Positions 29,505 through 39,488 of a stretch of DNA of 64,000 nt are shown here, piece by piece; within the stretch, counting starts at the first letter, position 1; every line of letters begins with the position of its first letter. A model generated the notes under the pieces. That model worked only from the letters and a program-made list of their open reading frames with translations. It did not search any database and was not told the DNA's origin. The DNA comes from Ruminococcus sp. (GTDB lineage Bacteria > Bacillota > Clostridia > Oscillospirales > Ruminococcaceae): positions 1 to 64,000 of the forward strand of contig JAISGY010000013.1 in the NCBI GenBank assembly GCA_031262835.1, written 5' to 3'. Position numbers and translations under genes: made by a program.

Positions 29505-30563
29505 TCAGTCGTTCGGGTTATCGGGTGTAAAATCGGCGGAAAGGAAGTCGGCGGACATATATTCATCAAGGTTCATATCGGAAATCGGGTCGTCACCGAG
29601 AGAAGAATTTATCTCTTCCGCTGACGGCAGCTCCAAAAAGTCATTGTCTTCAGGTTTTGCTGACGGCAGAACGGGAATTGACACCGCCTCCATTTCGACG
29701 TCGTAAAGGTCGGATATCGTATCGGGCTTTTTAGCCGGGGTTTCCGGTTTTGATGGCTTTTTTTCATTGAAGAAATCGTTGTAATCGGGCTGCTTAATCT
29801 TTGTCGGGTCGAATGCGGTTTCATCAACCGGAACATAGCCGCCGGGCGGAACACTCCCCGGAGGCGGGATATAACCGCCGGAATTTGGAGGTACGAAACC
29901 ATTCGGCGAAACGCTTTGCGGGGGAATATAACCGTTCGGCGGTTCGGAATACCGCTTCCCCTCTTCGTCCTTTTTAAGCGAACGCAAAAGGAGTATTGAT
30001 ATGACAACCATTGCAACAGTTACGCCCATAAGAATGTAAGCGAAGATGTTGCCGAAATCGGTCATCATACCGTCTTCGACGAAAACTGCGTCGAAAATAT
30101 TTTCATCGTAAAACTGTTCCGCTTCGGAACGCGAAATTCCGCTCGCCGTAAACCCTTCGATAAGCTCTTCTTTATAGCTTTCGGGAACTGCGCCGAGATA
30201 ACCCTTAACAGTAACGGCAGGCGCGGCGGAATTTGAAGCAAGTGCAGAAAGTCCTCTTATAGTCTGATCGTCGGATACTATCATTTGAAGCATCAAATCC
30301 GCATCGGAATAAGCGTCCCCGGCAACCACAACGAAATAATGCCCGTCGTAAACCGGTATATTTCCCCCGTCAGCCACAACCGTCTCGACCGTTACAGATA
30401 GATTTTCAACCTCGCCGTATGTCGGGTCGGGCAGGTCATAAATATCAACCACAGAGTAGTCGGCGGTGTATTCAAAATTAAGCAGCGAAGGAATTGTTCT
30501 TATATTGTTTATAAGCAAAAATCCTGTAATCCCGACGATTATGTATGTTACCATCTTTTTCAT
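29505..30563 (-). CDS. Two-TM membrane protein of unknown function with NGYIPP/GGY-rich cytoplasmic tail
   Basis: N-terminal TM, second TM ILMGVTVAMVVISILLL followed by PPNGYIPPQSVSPNGFVPPNSGGYIPPPGSVPPGGYVP. Confidence 0.7.
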   Translation of the reverse strand: MKKMVTYIIVGITGFLLINNIRTIPSLLNFEYTADYSVVDIYDLPDPTYGEVENLSVTVETVVADGGNIPVYDGHYFVVVAGDAYSDADLMLQMIVSDDQTIRGLSALASNSAAPAVTVKGYLGAVPESYKEELIEGFTASGISRSEAEQFYDENIFDAVFVEDGMMTDFGNIFAYILMGVTVAMVVISILLLRSLKKDEEGKRYSEPPNGYIPPQSVSPNGFVPPNSGGYIPPPGSVPPGGYVPVDETAFDPTKIKQPDYNDFFNEKKPSKPETPAKKPDTISDLYDVEMEAVSIPVLPSAKPEDNDFLELPSAEEINSSLGDDPISDMNLDEYMSADFLSADFTPDNPND

Positions 30564-30566
30564 AGT

Positions 30567-31475
30567 TTAGCCAAGCCTCAACATAACATCAATACACCGC
30601 CCGGCGTTCTTAATAAGCTCATCGGACATTTTAATAGTCAAACCGCCGCCCGAAAGGCTGTTCCAAACGTCGGTTAAAGTGGTTATTTTCATGTTCGGGC
30701 AGATTAGCTTTTTTGATAAAATGTAAAATTTCTTGTCGGGGCAGGCGTACTGAAGATGCTCCGCGATTGAAATTTCGGTGCCTACGATAAATTCGTCTGC
30801 ATTCGTTTCCTTACAGTATTTCATAATCCCGGAGGTGCTTCCGATGTAGTCGGCGAGGGCGCATACTTCGGGCTGACATTCGGGGTGAACGGCAATTTTT
30901 GCGGCGGGGTGAAGCTTTTTCATGTCAAGAGCGTCGGATTTTGACACCGCCGCGTGAATGGGACAGCCGCCGTGGATAAGGTGAAACTTCTTTTCCGGCA
31001 CTTCTTTTGCAACGAACGCACCCAAGTTGCAGTCCGGGATAAAGATAATCTCGTCCGCGTCAAGCTTGCGGCAGATTTCAACCGCCGAGGAGCTTGTTAC
31101 GCAAACATCGGCAATGCATTTTAACTCCGCAGTGGTGTTAATATAAGCGACAACCGCAGCAGCGGGGTGCAGAGCCTTAAGCTGCTCTATCTCAAACGGC
31201 TCGAACTGTTCCGCCATAGGGCAGCCTGCCGCCGGGTTCGCAAGGATAACGCTCTTTTCGGGAGAGAGGATTTTAACCGTCTCCGCCATAAATTTTACCC
31301 CCGCCATGATGACGGTGTTTTGCGGGAGTTTTCGCGCCGATTCGGAGAGCATAAAACTGTCCCCGACAACGTCCGCGACCTCTTGAATTTCTTCCGCTTC
31401 GTAGCTGTGGGCTAAGATTGCAATGCCCTTTTCGCGCTTTGTTTTTAGAATTTTATCTTGAAGTTCTCTGAGCAT
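30567..31475 (-). CDS. nadA: Quinolinate synthase A
   Basis: LAHSYEAEEIQEVADVVGDSF, ILANPAAGCPMAEQ, FIPDCNLGAFVA, HPECQPEVCALADYIGSTSGIMKY. Confidence 0.95.
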   Translation of the reverse strand: MLRELQDKILKTKREKGIAILAHSYEAEEIQEVADVVGDSFMLSESARKLPQNTVIMAGVKFMAETVKILSPEKSVILANPAAGCPMAEQFEPFEIEQLKALHPAAAVVAYINTTAELKCIADVCVTSSSAVEICRKLDADEIIFIPDCNLGAFVAKEVPEKKFHLIHGGCPIHAAVSKSDALDMKKLHPAAKIAVHPECQPEVCALADYIGSTSGIMKYCKETNADEFIVGTEISIAEHLQYACPDKKFYILSKKLICPNMKITTLTDVWNSLSGGGLTIKMSDELIKNAGRCIDVMLRLG

Positions 31476-31501
31476 TATATTAATCCCCTAACAATGAGAA
31501 T

Positions 31502-31535
31502 TTTGTTTCCCCCGCCTACGGCGGTGGGAAACAAA
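31502..31535. repeat. G/C-rich palindrome, copy 1
   Basis: tttgtttcccccgcc tac ggcggtgggaaacaaa. Confidence 0.6.
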
Positions 31536-31536
31536 G

Positions 31537-33102
31537 TTAATTTTTCTCTTCTAAGAGAAGTTTATACTTAATACTGTCGATAAGCGCGGAGACGGAGGCG
31601 TTTATTATGTTGGTTGACGCGCCTACCGTTGTCCAGACGTTTACGCCGTCGGTGCTCTCAATCAGCACGCGCACAATTGCCGCCGTCGCCTCCTTGCTGT
31701 CGATAATACGTACCTTATAGTCGGAGAGGTGGACGGATTCTAAAACGGGATAAAACTGTGCGAGAGCCTTACGGAGTGCCTTGTCGATTGCGTTGACAGG
31801 ACCGTCGCCTTCGTGAACGCGAAGCCTTGTCCTGTCGTTAACACGCGCCTTTATAATCGCGCTCGTAAGGGCTTCGGCATCGCCCGTTTTTTCGCCGAGA
31901 AGCTTGTAGTAATCGAGGGTGAAATATTCGGGCATAATCCCGAAACGCTCGCGCACGAGGATTTCAAACGAAGCTCCCGCGCCCTCATATTGATAACCGG
32001 CAGCCTCGCGCTCTTTGATTGTATTAACAAGGTCTGAAATTTCGGGGGAGTCTTTGTTAACCTCCCTGTCGGTTAAAATCCTTGAAACCTTCGCGATAAC
32101 CGCCGCTCGCCCGGCAACTTCGGAGAGAAGGATATTCCGCTCGTTCCCGACGGAAGCGGGGCTTATGTGTTCAAACGAATTCGGGTTCTTCCTCACCCCG
32201 TCGGTGTGCATACCGCCCTTGTGGGCAAAAGCGGACTTCCCGACAAAGGGCAGACCGTCCGGCAGACGGATATTGGCAATTTCGGCAATAATACGCGCCG
32301 TCTCGGTTAGCCTCGGGAGGTTTTCGGGCGGAATACAGTTTTGTCCGCGTTTTAGCATCAACGCTGGGATAACGGCAGAAAGGTTTGTGTTCCCGCAGCG
32401 TTCGCCGATACCGGTGAATGTGCCTTGAATGTGCGAAGCTCCCGCTTTTACGGCAAGGACAGCGTTCGCGTCCGCGAAGCCGCAGTCGTTGTGGCAGTGT
32501 ATACCGAGGATTACGCCGGAGTCAAGCACATTTTTGACAACCTTCGTAATTTCAAAAACTTCGTCCGGGAACGAACCGCCGTTGGTGTCGCATAGAACAA
32601 TTCTGGATGCGCCCGCACTTTCGGCAGCTTTAATTACCTCAATAGAATACACCGGGTCAAGTTTATACCCATCGAAAAAATGCTCCGCATCAAAGAAGAC
32701 AACCTTCCCGACACTTTTCGCAAACCGCACCGACTCTGAAATCATCGCAAGGTTTTCGTCAAGCGAGACCCCCAAAATCTCCTTAACGTGGAAAACGGAA
32801 GCCTTGCCGAAGATGCTTACCGTTTTCGCGGGGGAAGCGATAAGCGACATGAAAAGCATATCCTCTTCACAGCGCATAGATTTGCGCCTCGTCGCGCCGA
32901 AGGCAACAAGCCGGTCATAGTATTCCCCTAAAACTTGAAAAAGCTCGGTGTCCTTCGGGTTAGAGCCGGGGTTCCCCGCCTCGATGAAGGGTATGCCGAA
33001 ATCGGCGAGGGCTTTTATTACCGCCTTTTTGTCGGCGGCAGAGAAGCTTACGTTTTCGGATTGCGCGCCGTCACGAAGTGTTGAGTCGAGTATTTCAATC
33101 AT
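31537..33102 (-). CDS. cimA: Citramalate synthase
   Basis: DSTLRDGAQSENVSFSAADK, LCDTNGGSFPDEVFE, GIHCHNDCGFADANAVLAV, C-terminal LeuA allosteric-like region. Confidence 0.9.
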   Translation of the reverse strand: MIEILDSTLRDGAQSENVSFSAADKKAVIKALADFGIPFIEAGNPGSNPKDTELFQVLGEYYDRLVAFGATRRKSMRCEEDMLFMSLIASPAKTVSIFGKASVFHVKEILGVSLDENLAMISESVRFAKSVGKVVFFDAEHFFDGYKLDPVYSIEVIKAAESAGASRIVLCDTNGGSFPDEVFEITKVVKNVLDSGVILGIHCHNDCGFADANAVLAVKAGASHIQGTFTGIGERCGNTNLSAVIPALMLKRGQNCIPPENLPRLTETARIIAEIANIRLPDGLPFVGKSAFAHKGGMHTDGVRKNPNSFEHISPASVGNERNILLSEVAGRAAVIAKVSRILTDREVNKDSPEISDLVNTIKEREAAGYQYEGAGASFEILVRERFGIMPEYFTLDYYKLLGEKTGDAEALTSAIIKARVNDRTRLRVHEGDGPVNAIDKALRKALAQFYPVLESVHLSDYKVRIIDSKEATAAIVRVLIESTDGVNVWTTVGASTNIINASVSALIDSIKYKLLLEEKN

Positions 33103-33105
33103 TAT

Positions 33106-33564
33106 TTATCTCTCCGGGAAACTTTCCGAAATAATCTTAACGAAGCTGTCCGCGCTGTCGAAGTCCTTGTAGACGGAGGCGAACCTTATATAGGCAACAT
33201 TATCGAGAGCGGCAAGCTGTTCAAGCACCATATCGCCGATTTGGGAGGTTGTAAATGTTTTCCCGCGGACGCTCGTTAAGCGTTCTTCAATACCGTCCGC
33301 AATCCGCTCAATCTGCTCTGCCGTGACAGGGCGTTTTTTAATCGCACCCGAAATTCCGGCAATAATCTTCGCCCTGTTAAACATCTCAACCGTACCGTTC
33401 TTCTTTTGGACAAGAAGTGTCTGACTGTCGATTATATCGTAGTTTTCATAGGTTGTAAACCGCTTAAGACAAGCGGTACATTCGCGCCGCCTCTTAATCC
33501 GACGGTCAACCGTTCTTGAGTCGATAACCTTCGTCTCCGGCTCGTTACAAAAAGGACAAAACAT
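33106..33564 (-). CDS. nrdR: Transcriptional repressor NrdR
   Basis: MFCPFCNEPETKVIDSRTVDRRIKRRRECTACLKRFTTYE; start trimmed to MFCPFC. Confidence 0.96.
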   Translation of the reverse strand: MFCPFCNEPETKVIDSRTVDRRIKRRRECTACLKRFTTYENYDIIDSQTLLVQKKNGTVEMFNRAKIIAGISGAIKKRPVTAEQIERIADGIEERLTSVRGKTFTTSQIGDMVLEQLAALDNVAYIRFASVYKDFDSADSFVKIISESFPER

Positions 33565-33574
33565 AGGCTTTTCC

Positions 33575-34720
33575 TTATTTATAAGGGTATTTGTATTTCT
33601 GGGCGGTGAAGCTCGGGGGGGAAGCAGTTCCGATAACGAAATCGTCGAGCGGTTCAAGTGTTGTAACACCGTTAACCTGCCTGAACTGTTCGACAGGGTA
33701 AAGAATACTGATGTCTTCGACTACGGCGTCGGTTAAGATTACACTGCCGAGCGACGCATCTCTTACATTGTTAACCTGTAGAGTATGGAGTACGCCGTTT
33801 ATGTCGCGGTATTTTTGCGGCGCGGAGCGGAACATTTCCGCCGTTATTTCTTCCGAAAAATATCGCTTCATATAACTTTCAAGCTCTGCAAGTGTCGAAA
33901 AACGAGGGTCTTTTACAGCGAAGTAGTATTCGTCCATACCGGTTGAGTTGTTGAAAAAAGGCTCATAATCACGTGTTGTGTCGACCTCAAAAGTCCTGTC
34001 CGTAAAATAGCTGTAAAGGTCGGAGCAGATTGTTATTGCCGCATAACCGAAATAGAGGGGGTTATCAATCGACGTTTTTTCGGTTGCTTTTGTGAAGGTC
34101 ATTGAGTTGGGGTCGAAGGTGTAGGTGTTAATCGAGACGATTGAATTTCCGTTGTCGGCGTAAATGAGCTCCGGCTCGGGCATGAACTTGTTAACCTCTG
34201 TCGGAATTAAAACGCGCTCCGGCAACACATTCATGTGTGTCATCATCAAAAGCGTGTTGTCGAAAAGCTCGAGCGGCATGAACTCGCCGTCTTTTATACC
34301 GTAAATCTTTGAAACGAAGTCGCCCCCGTCGGTTTTACGGAAAAGGACCTGCAAAAGCTCCTTTGCGGGGTCGGAAGGGAACCTCCCGGGGAGAAGAAAA
34401 CAGGTTTCCTCCGACAGCACAGAACCTACACAGCCGGCAGGAATCGAATCAATACAGGTCGAAACCTCATAGAAGCGGTTTTCGACGGTGAAGATGATAT
34501 CGCGGTCGGTGCAGACGGCGGTTATGATGTAGTTGTCGCCGCTGTCGGAGAACTCGAAGGTGTAACCTTCGCCCGAATAAACCGCGCTTCTGTAGCCCTC
34601 TGATTCTGTAACGGTTGTAACAGATGCCGCCGTCGTTTCGGGACCGGTTTCAATTGGCGGTTCGGAACTACAGGCGGTTAATATTACTAATATTAATACA
34701 AACGGTAAAAGTCTATTCAT
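33575..34720 (-). CDS. Lipoprotein of unknown function
   Basis: Start trimmed to MNRLLPFVLILVILTACSSEPP (lipobox LTAC), Thr-rich linker. Confidence 0.7.
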   Translation of the reverse strand: MNRLLPFVLILVILTACSSEPPIETGPETTAASVTTVTESEGYRSAVYSGEGYTFEFSDSGDNYIITAVCTDRDIIFTVENRFYEVSTCIDSIPAGCVGSVLSEETCFLLPGRFPSDPAKELLQVLFRKTDGGDFVSKIYGIKDGEFMPLELFDNTLLMMTHMNVLPERVLIPTEVNKFMPEPELIYADNGNSIVSINTYTFDPNSMTFTKATEKTSIDNPLYFGYAAITICSDLYSYFTDRTFEVDTTRDYEPFFNNSTGMDEYYFAVKDPRFSTLAELESYMKRYFSEEITAEMFRSAPQKYRDINGVLHTLQVNNVRDASLGSVILTDAVVEDISILYPVEQFRQVNGVTTLEPLDDFVIGTASPPSFTAQKYKYPYK

Positions 34721-35390
34721 GAAGGTCTTTAATGCTCCAATCAATTTCGGGGAGGTTTTGTTCACGCAGAAAGTTATTAGCCTTTGAAAAATGCCGGCAG
34801 CCGAAAAAGCCGTTGTAAGCAGAGAGCGGGGAGGGGTGCGCAGCCTCCAAGACAAGGTGATGCCTTGCAATGAGGGGCTTTTTAGAGCGCGCCGGACTGC
34901 CCCAGAGGATAAAAACCATAGGCTTAGAGCGCAGGCTTAACTGCCTGATGATTTCGGAGGTTAAAGTCTCCCAACCTCTGTTTCTATGGGAGTTCGCCTG
35001 CCCTGCGCGGACGGTTAGGACTGTATTTAAGAGAAGCACACCGTTTTCCGCCCAAGTTAAAAGATAACCGTGGTTAGGTATTTTTACGCCCAAATCGGAG
35101 TGAAGCTCACTGAAAATGTTTTTAAGCGACGGCGGCGGGGCTATCCCGGGTTTAACCGAAAAGCACATTCCGTGCGCCTGTCCTGCGCCGTGGTAGGGGT
35201 CCTGCCCCAAGATTACCGCTTTAACGTCACTGTATGAAGTTGTTTTTAAGGCGTTAAAAATATCATACATATCGGGATAGACGGTGAAGTTTTTGTATTC
35301 CTCTTTTAAGAATTCCCGAAGGTTTCTGTAGTATTCAGAATTAAACTGCGGGGCTAATATTTCGTCCCAATCGTTGCCCAAATGCACCAT
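34713..35390 (-). CDS. ung: Uracil-DNA glycosylase
   Basis: VILGQDPYHGAGQAHGMCFSV, LLLNTVLTVRAGQANSHRNRGWE, HPSPLSAYNGFFGCRHF. Confidence 0.97.
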   Translation of the reverse strand: MVHLGNDWDEILAPQFNSEYYRNLREFLKEEYKNFTVYPDMYDIFNALKTTSYSDVKAVILGQDPYHGAGQAHGMCFSVKPGIAPPPSLKNIFSELHSDLGVKIPNHGYLLTWAENGVLLLNTVLTVRAGQANSHRNRGWETLTSEIIRQLSLRSKPMVFILWGSPARSKKPLIARHHLVLEAAHPSPLSAYNGFFGCRHFSKANNFLREQNLPEIDWSIKDLHE

Positions 35391-35392
35391 AA

Positions 35393-36508
35393 CTATTCCT
35401 CAATATTTTCGCGGATATAAGAAAACGCGGAGTCAAGGAGGGACATTGTTTCGAGCCAGCGAATATCGGAGGCTTCCGCACCCATCGTTATACATATTAC
35501 ATCATGCCCGAAACGCGTCGCAAGTGCCGCAACGCAATACCCCGATTCGTCCGTCATACCCGTCTTTAAGCCGCGGGCATACATATAATAACAATCCGCC
35601 GAGGATTCCTGTATAAGCAGATTTGAATTCTCCCAAGCGACAGTTTGCCCCGACTCGAAGGTTTCGTTAACGTATTGTTTGTCAACCGATTCCATTAAAA
35701 GCGGGTACTCCATTGCGTGGATTGAGATTTTTAACATATCGAGGGCGGTTGTGTAGTGGTTGTCGTCGTGGAAGCCGTCGGGGACGGTAAAATGCGTGTT
35801 TGCCGCGCCGATGTTGTGGAGCGTCTCGTTGCAGCGTGTCATGAAAACGTCAACCGCCGCACGAGGGCTTAGGGTTTCATCACCCGCCAAGAACCGCCCG
35901 CAGGCGACCGCCGCCGTGTACGCCGCGTCGTTCCCCGAGGGGAGCATCAAGGCGTCAATCATATTCGTCATGTTAAGGACATTCCCTTTTTGAAGCATAG
36001 CAAGGCTTGAACCCGGCTGTACAAGCTCCTGTTCGTCCCCGACCGTAAAGAGGAAATCTTCCGGCAACACGTCAAGCAGCACCGCAGCGGTTAGGAGCTT
36101 CGTTGTGCTCGCGGGGAAACACTTTTTATCGGCGGATTTTTGAAACAAAACCTTTTTATCGGTAACGTCGTAAACTATCGAATACGCAGTCTTGAGCGTT
36201 GTTTCAATCGGGTACTCGCCGTCAAGCGTTATCTCAATGTAGCTCGAATCGTCAGCGAAAACAGCGGCGTGGGGTTCGCCGGTTCCTGTCCCGATAACCA
36301 TAGGTTCAATCTCAACAGCCGTCTCTTCGGGAGGAATTACGGAATATTCCGCCGCGTCAAGAACAATAGGAATCGGCTCATATTTCTCCGCCGCCTTTAC
36401 GGCAAAAACGGTTATCCCTCCGAGCATCGCAAGGATAAAGACAATTGAAAATATCCTGTCAATACGAATTTTAGCTTTTCTTTTTTTATGTATGCTTTTA
36501 TTTTTCAT
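35393..36508 (-). CDS. D-alanyl-D-alanine carboxypeptidase (serine-type, S11)
   Basis: FPASTTKLLTAAVLLD (SxxK), PSGNDAAY (SxN), ARGLKTGMTDESGYC (KTG). Confidence 0.93.
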   Translation of the reverse strand: MKNKSIHKKRKAKIRIDRIFSIVFILAMLGGITVFAVKAAEKYEPIPIVLDAAEYSVIPPEETAVEIEPMVIGTGTGEPHAAVFADDSSYIEITLDGEYPIETTLKTAYSIVYDVTDKKVLFQKSADKKCFPASTTKLLTAAVLLDVLPEDFLFTVGDEQELVQPGSSLAMLQKGNVLNMTNMIDALMLPSGNDAAYTAAVACGRFLAGDETLSPRAAVDVFMTRCNETLHNIGAANTHFTVPDGFHDDNHYTTALDMLKISIHAMEYPLLMESVDKQYVNETFESGQTVAWENSNLLIQESSADCYYMYARGLKTGMTDESGYCVAALATRFGHDVICITMGAEASDIRWLETMSLLDSAFSYIRENIEE

Positions 36509-37419
36509 TATTTATCTTTAACACCAAACGGCATAATATCTTCATTAAGGAATAGCTCTTGTATAAGGTCGGCGGTCGGAAGACCCACCGAAAAGGCAGT
36601 AGCCGCTCCCGCCGCGTTTGCGTAGCGAATAGCTCCTTCAAGCCCCACATTCCCCATCATTCCCGCAATAAATCCCGCAAGACAGGCATCCCCCGCCGCG
36701 ACAGTATTAAGAACTTCGCCTTTGTGGGGGTAAATCGCGTAGATATTTTGCCCGACACAAACAAGCACTCCGTTTTCGCCCATCGAAACAACGGTAAACA
36801 TCGGTCCGTCTTTACCGGTATCGTCGTCGCGGGTAAGCTCTTTCGCACAGGCTATTATTTCATTTGTAGTAAGGCTCTCAAGCCCGAAATATTCCGCAAG
36901 CTCGTCAGTATTCGGCTTAATAATCGCGGGGTTAATCTCCATGAAATCGTGAAGTGCCTGTCCGGAAACGTCGCAGATAAGCTGAAAATTTCTGCCTCCG
37001 AACATCGCTTTTATGTCTATATTTTCGGGTACTCTCCCCGAAACAACAAGCAGCGCGCCGTCTTCAATGCTGTCAATAACGGCGGTAAGTGCGGCAATTT
37101 CATCTTCGGCTAAAAGAGGCACAGGCGCGTTAATTTCGACACCCGGAAGTTTAACATTAATCCGGGAATTCGCCTGTGTCGGAATATTAATCGTATTAAT
37201 TTCAAGTTCTTCACAAAGCCTTAAAATTTCCGCACCGACAAAGCCGCCGGTTAAGATTATCGCTTTCGACTTCATGCCGAAGGTTTTTAATACACGCGAA
37301 ACATTGAGTCCCTTTCCGCCGAGTTCATACCGCGCTGACGTTGCTCTTGTAACGCTGTCTATCGAGTCGCAATCTATGTAATAATCAAGGGAGGGAGAAA
37401 ATGTTAATGTGTATATCAT
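36508..37419 (-). CDS. 1-phosphofructokinase-like PfkB-family sugar kinase
   Basis: MIYTLTFSPSLDYYIDCDSI, GGKGLNVSRVLK, NTVAAGDACLAGFIAG; start trimmed to MIYTLT. Confidence 0.87.
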   Translation of the reverse strand: MIYTLTFSPSLDYYIDCDSIDSVTRATSARYELGGKGLNVSRVLKTFGMKSKAIILTGGFVGAEILRLCEELEINTINIPTQANSRINVKLPGVEINAPVPLLAEDEIAALTAVIDSIEDGALLVVSGRVPENIDIKAMFGGRNFQLICDVSGQALHDFMEINPAIIKPNTDELAEYFGLESLTTNEIIACAKELTRDDDTGKDGPMFTVVSMGENGVLVCVGQNIYAIYPHKGEVLNTVAAGDACLAGFIAGMMGNVGLEGAIRYANAAGAATAFSVGLPTADLIQELFLNEDIMPFGVKDK

Positions 37420-37432
37420 ATTAAAAATCCTT

Positions 37433-38278
37433 TTAAATAATTGCCCTCGCGTGGCGGGTAACATGACAGCCGATATTAACGGCGGCGGGAAGCCCCGCAA
37501 TGTGTGTGGGATAGGTTTCAATCTGTACCGCAAGAGCGGTTGTAAGCCCGCCGAAGCCTTGCGGACCGATGCCCAGTTCATTTATTCTTGACAAAAGTCT
37601 TGCTTCCGACTCCGCATAAAACGGGTCGGGGTTTTTTGTGTCAACGTCTCTGCAAAGTGCCTTCTTTGCAAGAAAAGCGCAGTATTCAAAATCCCCGCCG
37701 ATACCGACCCCTACAACCATAGGAGGGCATGGGTTCGAGCCGGCTTTTTTAACAGTTTCGACAACGAAATCCTCAACGTCCGAAATAGAATTCGACGGTA
37801 ACATCATCTTAACGGCGGACATATTTTCCGAGCCGAAGCCTTTCGGGCAGACGTCAACGGTAATCTTATCGCCGGGAACAATGGAAATGTGAACGATAGC
37901 AGGGGTGTTGTCGTCGGTGTTAACGCGTCTTAACGGGTCGCGAACGATAGAACAGCGAAGGTAGCCGTCCTTATAACCTCTCGCGACGCCTTTATTAACC
38001 GCCGCGGAGGGCGTGTCGCCGACAATGCGGCAGTCTTGTCCGATTTCAAGGAAGACGACAGCCATGCCGGTGTCTTGACAGATCGGGATGTTTTCGGTAC
38101 GAGCCGCGTCAAGGTTACGTTTTAGGTCGCCCAAAATCTCTTTTGCAAGACCGTCGGTTTCGCGGTCGCAAAAGCCGCAAAGCCTGTTTTCCAGCGAACA
38201 CGGAAGCACCATGTTCGCTGAAATACAGAGTTCGCTTACCGTTTCTTCAATTAAAGCAGAATTAACTTCTCTAATCAT
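37433..38278 (-). CDS. Fumarate hydratase (class I, two-subunit type) alpha subunit
   Basis: ENIPICQDTGMAVVFLEIGQD, KMMLPSNSISDVEDFVVETVKKAGSNPCPPMVVGVGIGG, LGIGPQGFGG. Confidence 0.9.
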   Translation of the reverse strand: MIREVNSALIEETVSELCISANMVLPCSLENRLCGFCDRETDGLAKEILGDLKRNLDAARTENIPICQDTGMAVVFLEIGQDCRIVGDTPSAAVNKGVARGYKDGYLRCSIVRDPLRRVNTDDNTPAIVHISIVPGDKITVDVCPKGFGSENMSAVKMMLPSNSISDVEDFVVETVKKAGSNPCPPMVVGVGIGGDFEYCAFLAKKALCRDVDTKNPDPFYAESEARLLSRINELGIGPQGFGGLTTALAVQIETYPTHIAGLPAAVNIGCHVTRHARAII

Positions 38279-38280
38279 TT

Positions 38281-39468
38281 TTATAAATTGCCGCCTTTAG
38301 CTGCGAGCGTGTATATATTAGCGCAATCTTCCGGCGTAAGGTCCATGAACCCGCCGACTTTGCCTGTTGCGGAGACGGGGTGTTTTTCAACGAGGATGGG
38401 GATATCGTCTTCGGACGCACCGATTTCGGCGAAGTTTTGCGGCATACCTATTGATTTGAGGAATGTGCGGAAGGCTTTTATGCCTTTTTTCGCGGTGAGT
38501 TCGGGGTGTTCAAAGTCCATTGAAACGCCCCAGATGCGGTTAGCGGCTTGTGCGAAGCGCATTACGTTGTGGTTCATGACATATTCCATCCAAGCGGGCA
38601 TTACTACCGCAAGCCCTGCCCCGTGCGCAACGTCATAGAGCCCGGAGAGTTCGTGCTCGAGACCGTGGGAGTTCCAGTCTTGGGAGCGTCCTACGCCGCA
38701 GATGTCGGTGTGTGCGACTGTGCCTGCCCACATGATGTTTGCGCGAGCGTCGTAGTCGTCGGGCTTTTTAATAACCTTCGGTGCTTCGTTAATCATCGTC
38801 ATAAGTGTTGCTTCGCAGAGGCGGTCGGTCATTTCAACATTCGCAGTGTTGGTGAAATAACGCTCGAAGACGTGCGCCATTATGTCGGTAACGCCGCAAG
38901 CGGTCTGATAAGCGGGGAGAGTTTCGGTCAGGGCGGGATTCAATATCGAGAACTTCGGGCGAACGAGGTCGGTTGTTAACCCCCTCTTTATGCCGCCCTC
39001 TTCTTTAGTTATAACGGTTGAGGGGGAACCTTCGGAACCTGCCGCCGCTATTGTAAGGACGGTTGCGACTGGGAGAGCCTTTTGGGGTTTCGCCTTGCCG
39101 CACCAAAAATCCCAGAAGTCGCCGTTATAGAGCGAACCGAGGGCGATTGCCTTAGCGGAGTCGATTGCGGAACCGCCGCCGACAGCCAAGATAAAGTCGA
39201 TATTCTCTTTTGAAACAAGTTCAATACCTTCGTAAACGAGTGTGTCGCGGGGATTAGGCTTAACGCCGCCGAGTGCGAAGAAAGGGATTCCGGCTGCCTT
39301 AAGGGAAGCGGAAACGCGCTCTAAGAGCCCCGAGCGGATAACAGAACCGCCCCCGAAATGTAAGAGAACGCGAGAACCTCCGAATTTTTTAACATAAGCA
39401 CCCGCCTCGCTTTCTCTGCCTTCGCCGAAGACAAAGTAGGTAGGGCTGTAGAAGTCGAAACGATCCAT
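38281..39468 (-). CDS. Iron-containing alcohol dehydrogenase
   Basis: ILAVGGGSAIDSAKAIALG, HGLEHELSGLYDVAHGAGLAVVMPAWMEYV. Confidence 0.93.
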   Translation of the reverse strand: MDRFDFYSPTYFVFGEGRESEAGAYVKKFGGSRVLLHFGGGSVIRSGLLERVSASLKAAGIPFFALGGVKPNPRDTLVYEGIELVSKENIDFILAVGGGSAIDSAKAIALGSLYNGDFWDFWCGKAKPQKALPVATVLTIAAAGSEGSPSTVITKEEGGIKRGLTTDLVRPKFSILNPALTETLPAYQTACGVTDIMAHVFERYFTNTANVEMTDRLCEATLMTMINEAPKVIKKPDDYDARANIMWAGTVAHTDICGVGRSQDWNSHGLEHELSGLYDVAHGAGLAVVMPAWMEYVMNHNVMRFAQAANRIWGVSMDFEHPELTAKKGIKAFRTFLKSIGMPQNFAEIGASEDDIPILVEKHPVSATGKVGGFMDLTPEDCANIYTLAAKGGNL

Positions 39469-39488
39469 GAATGAAACCTCCGTAAATT

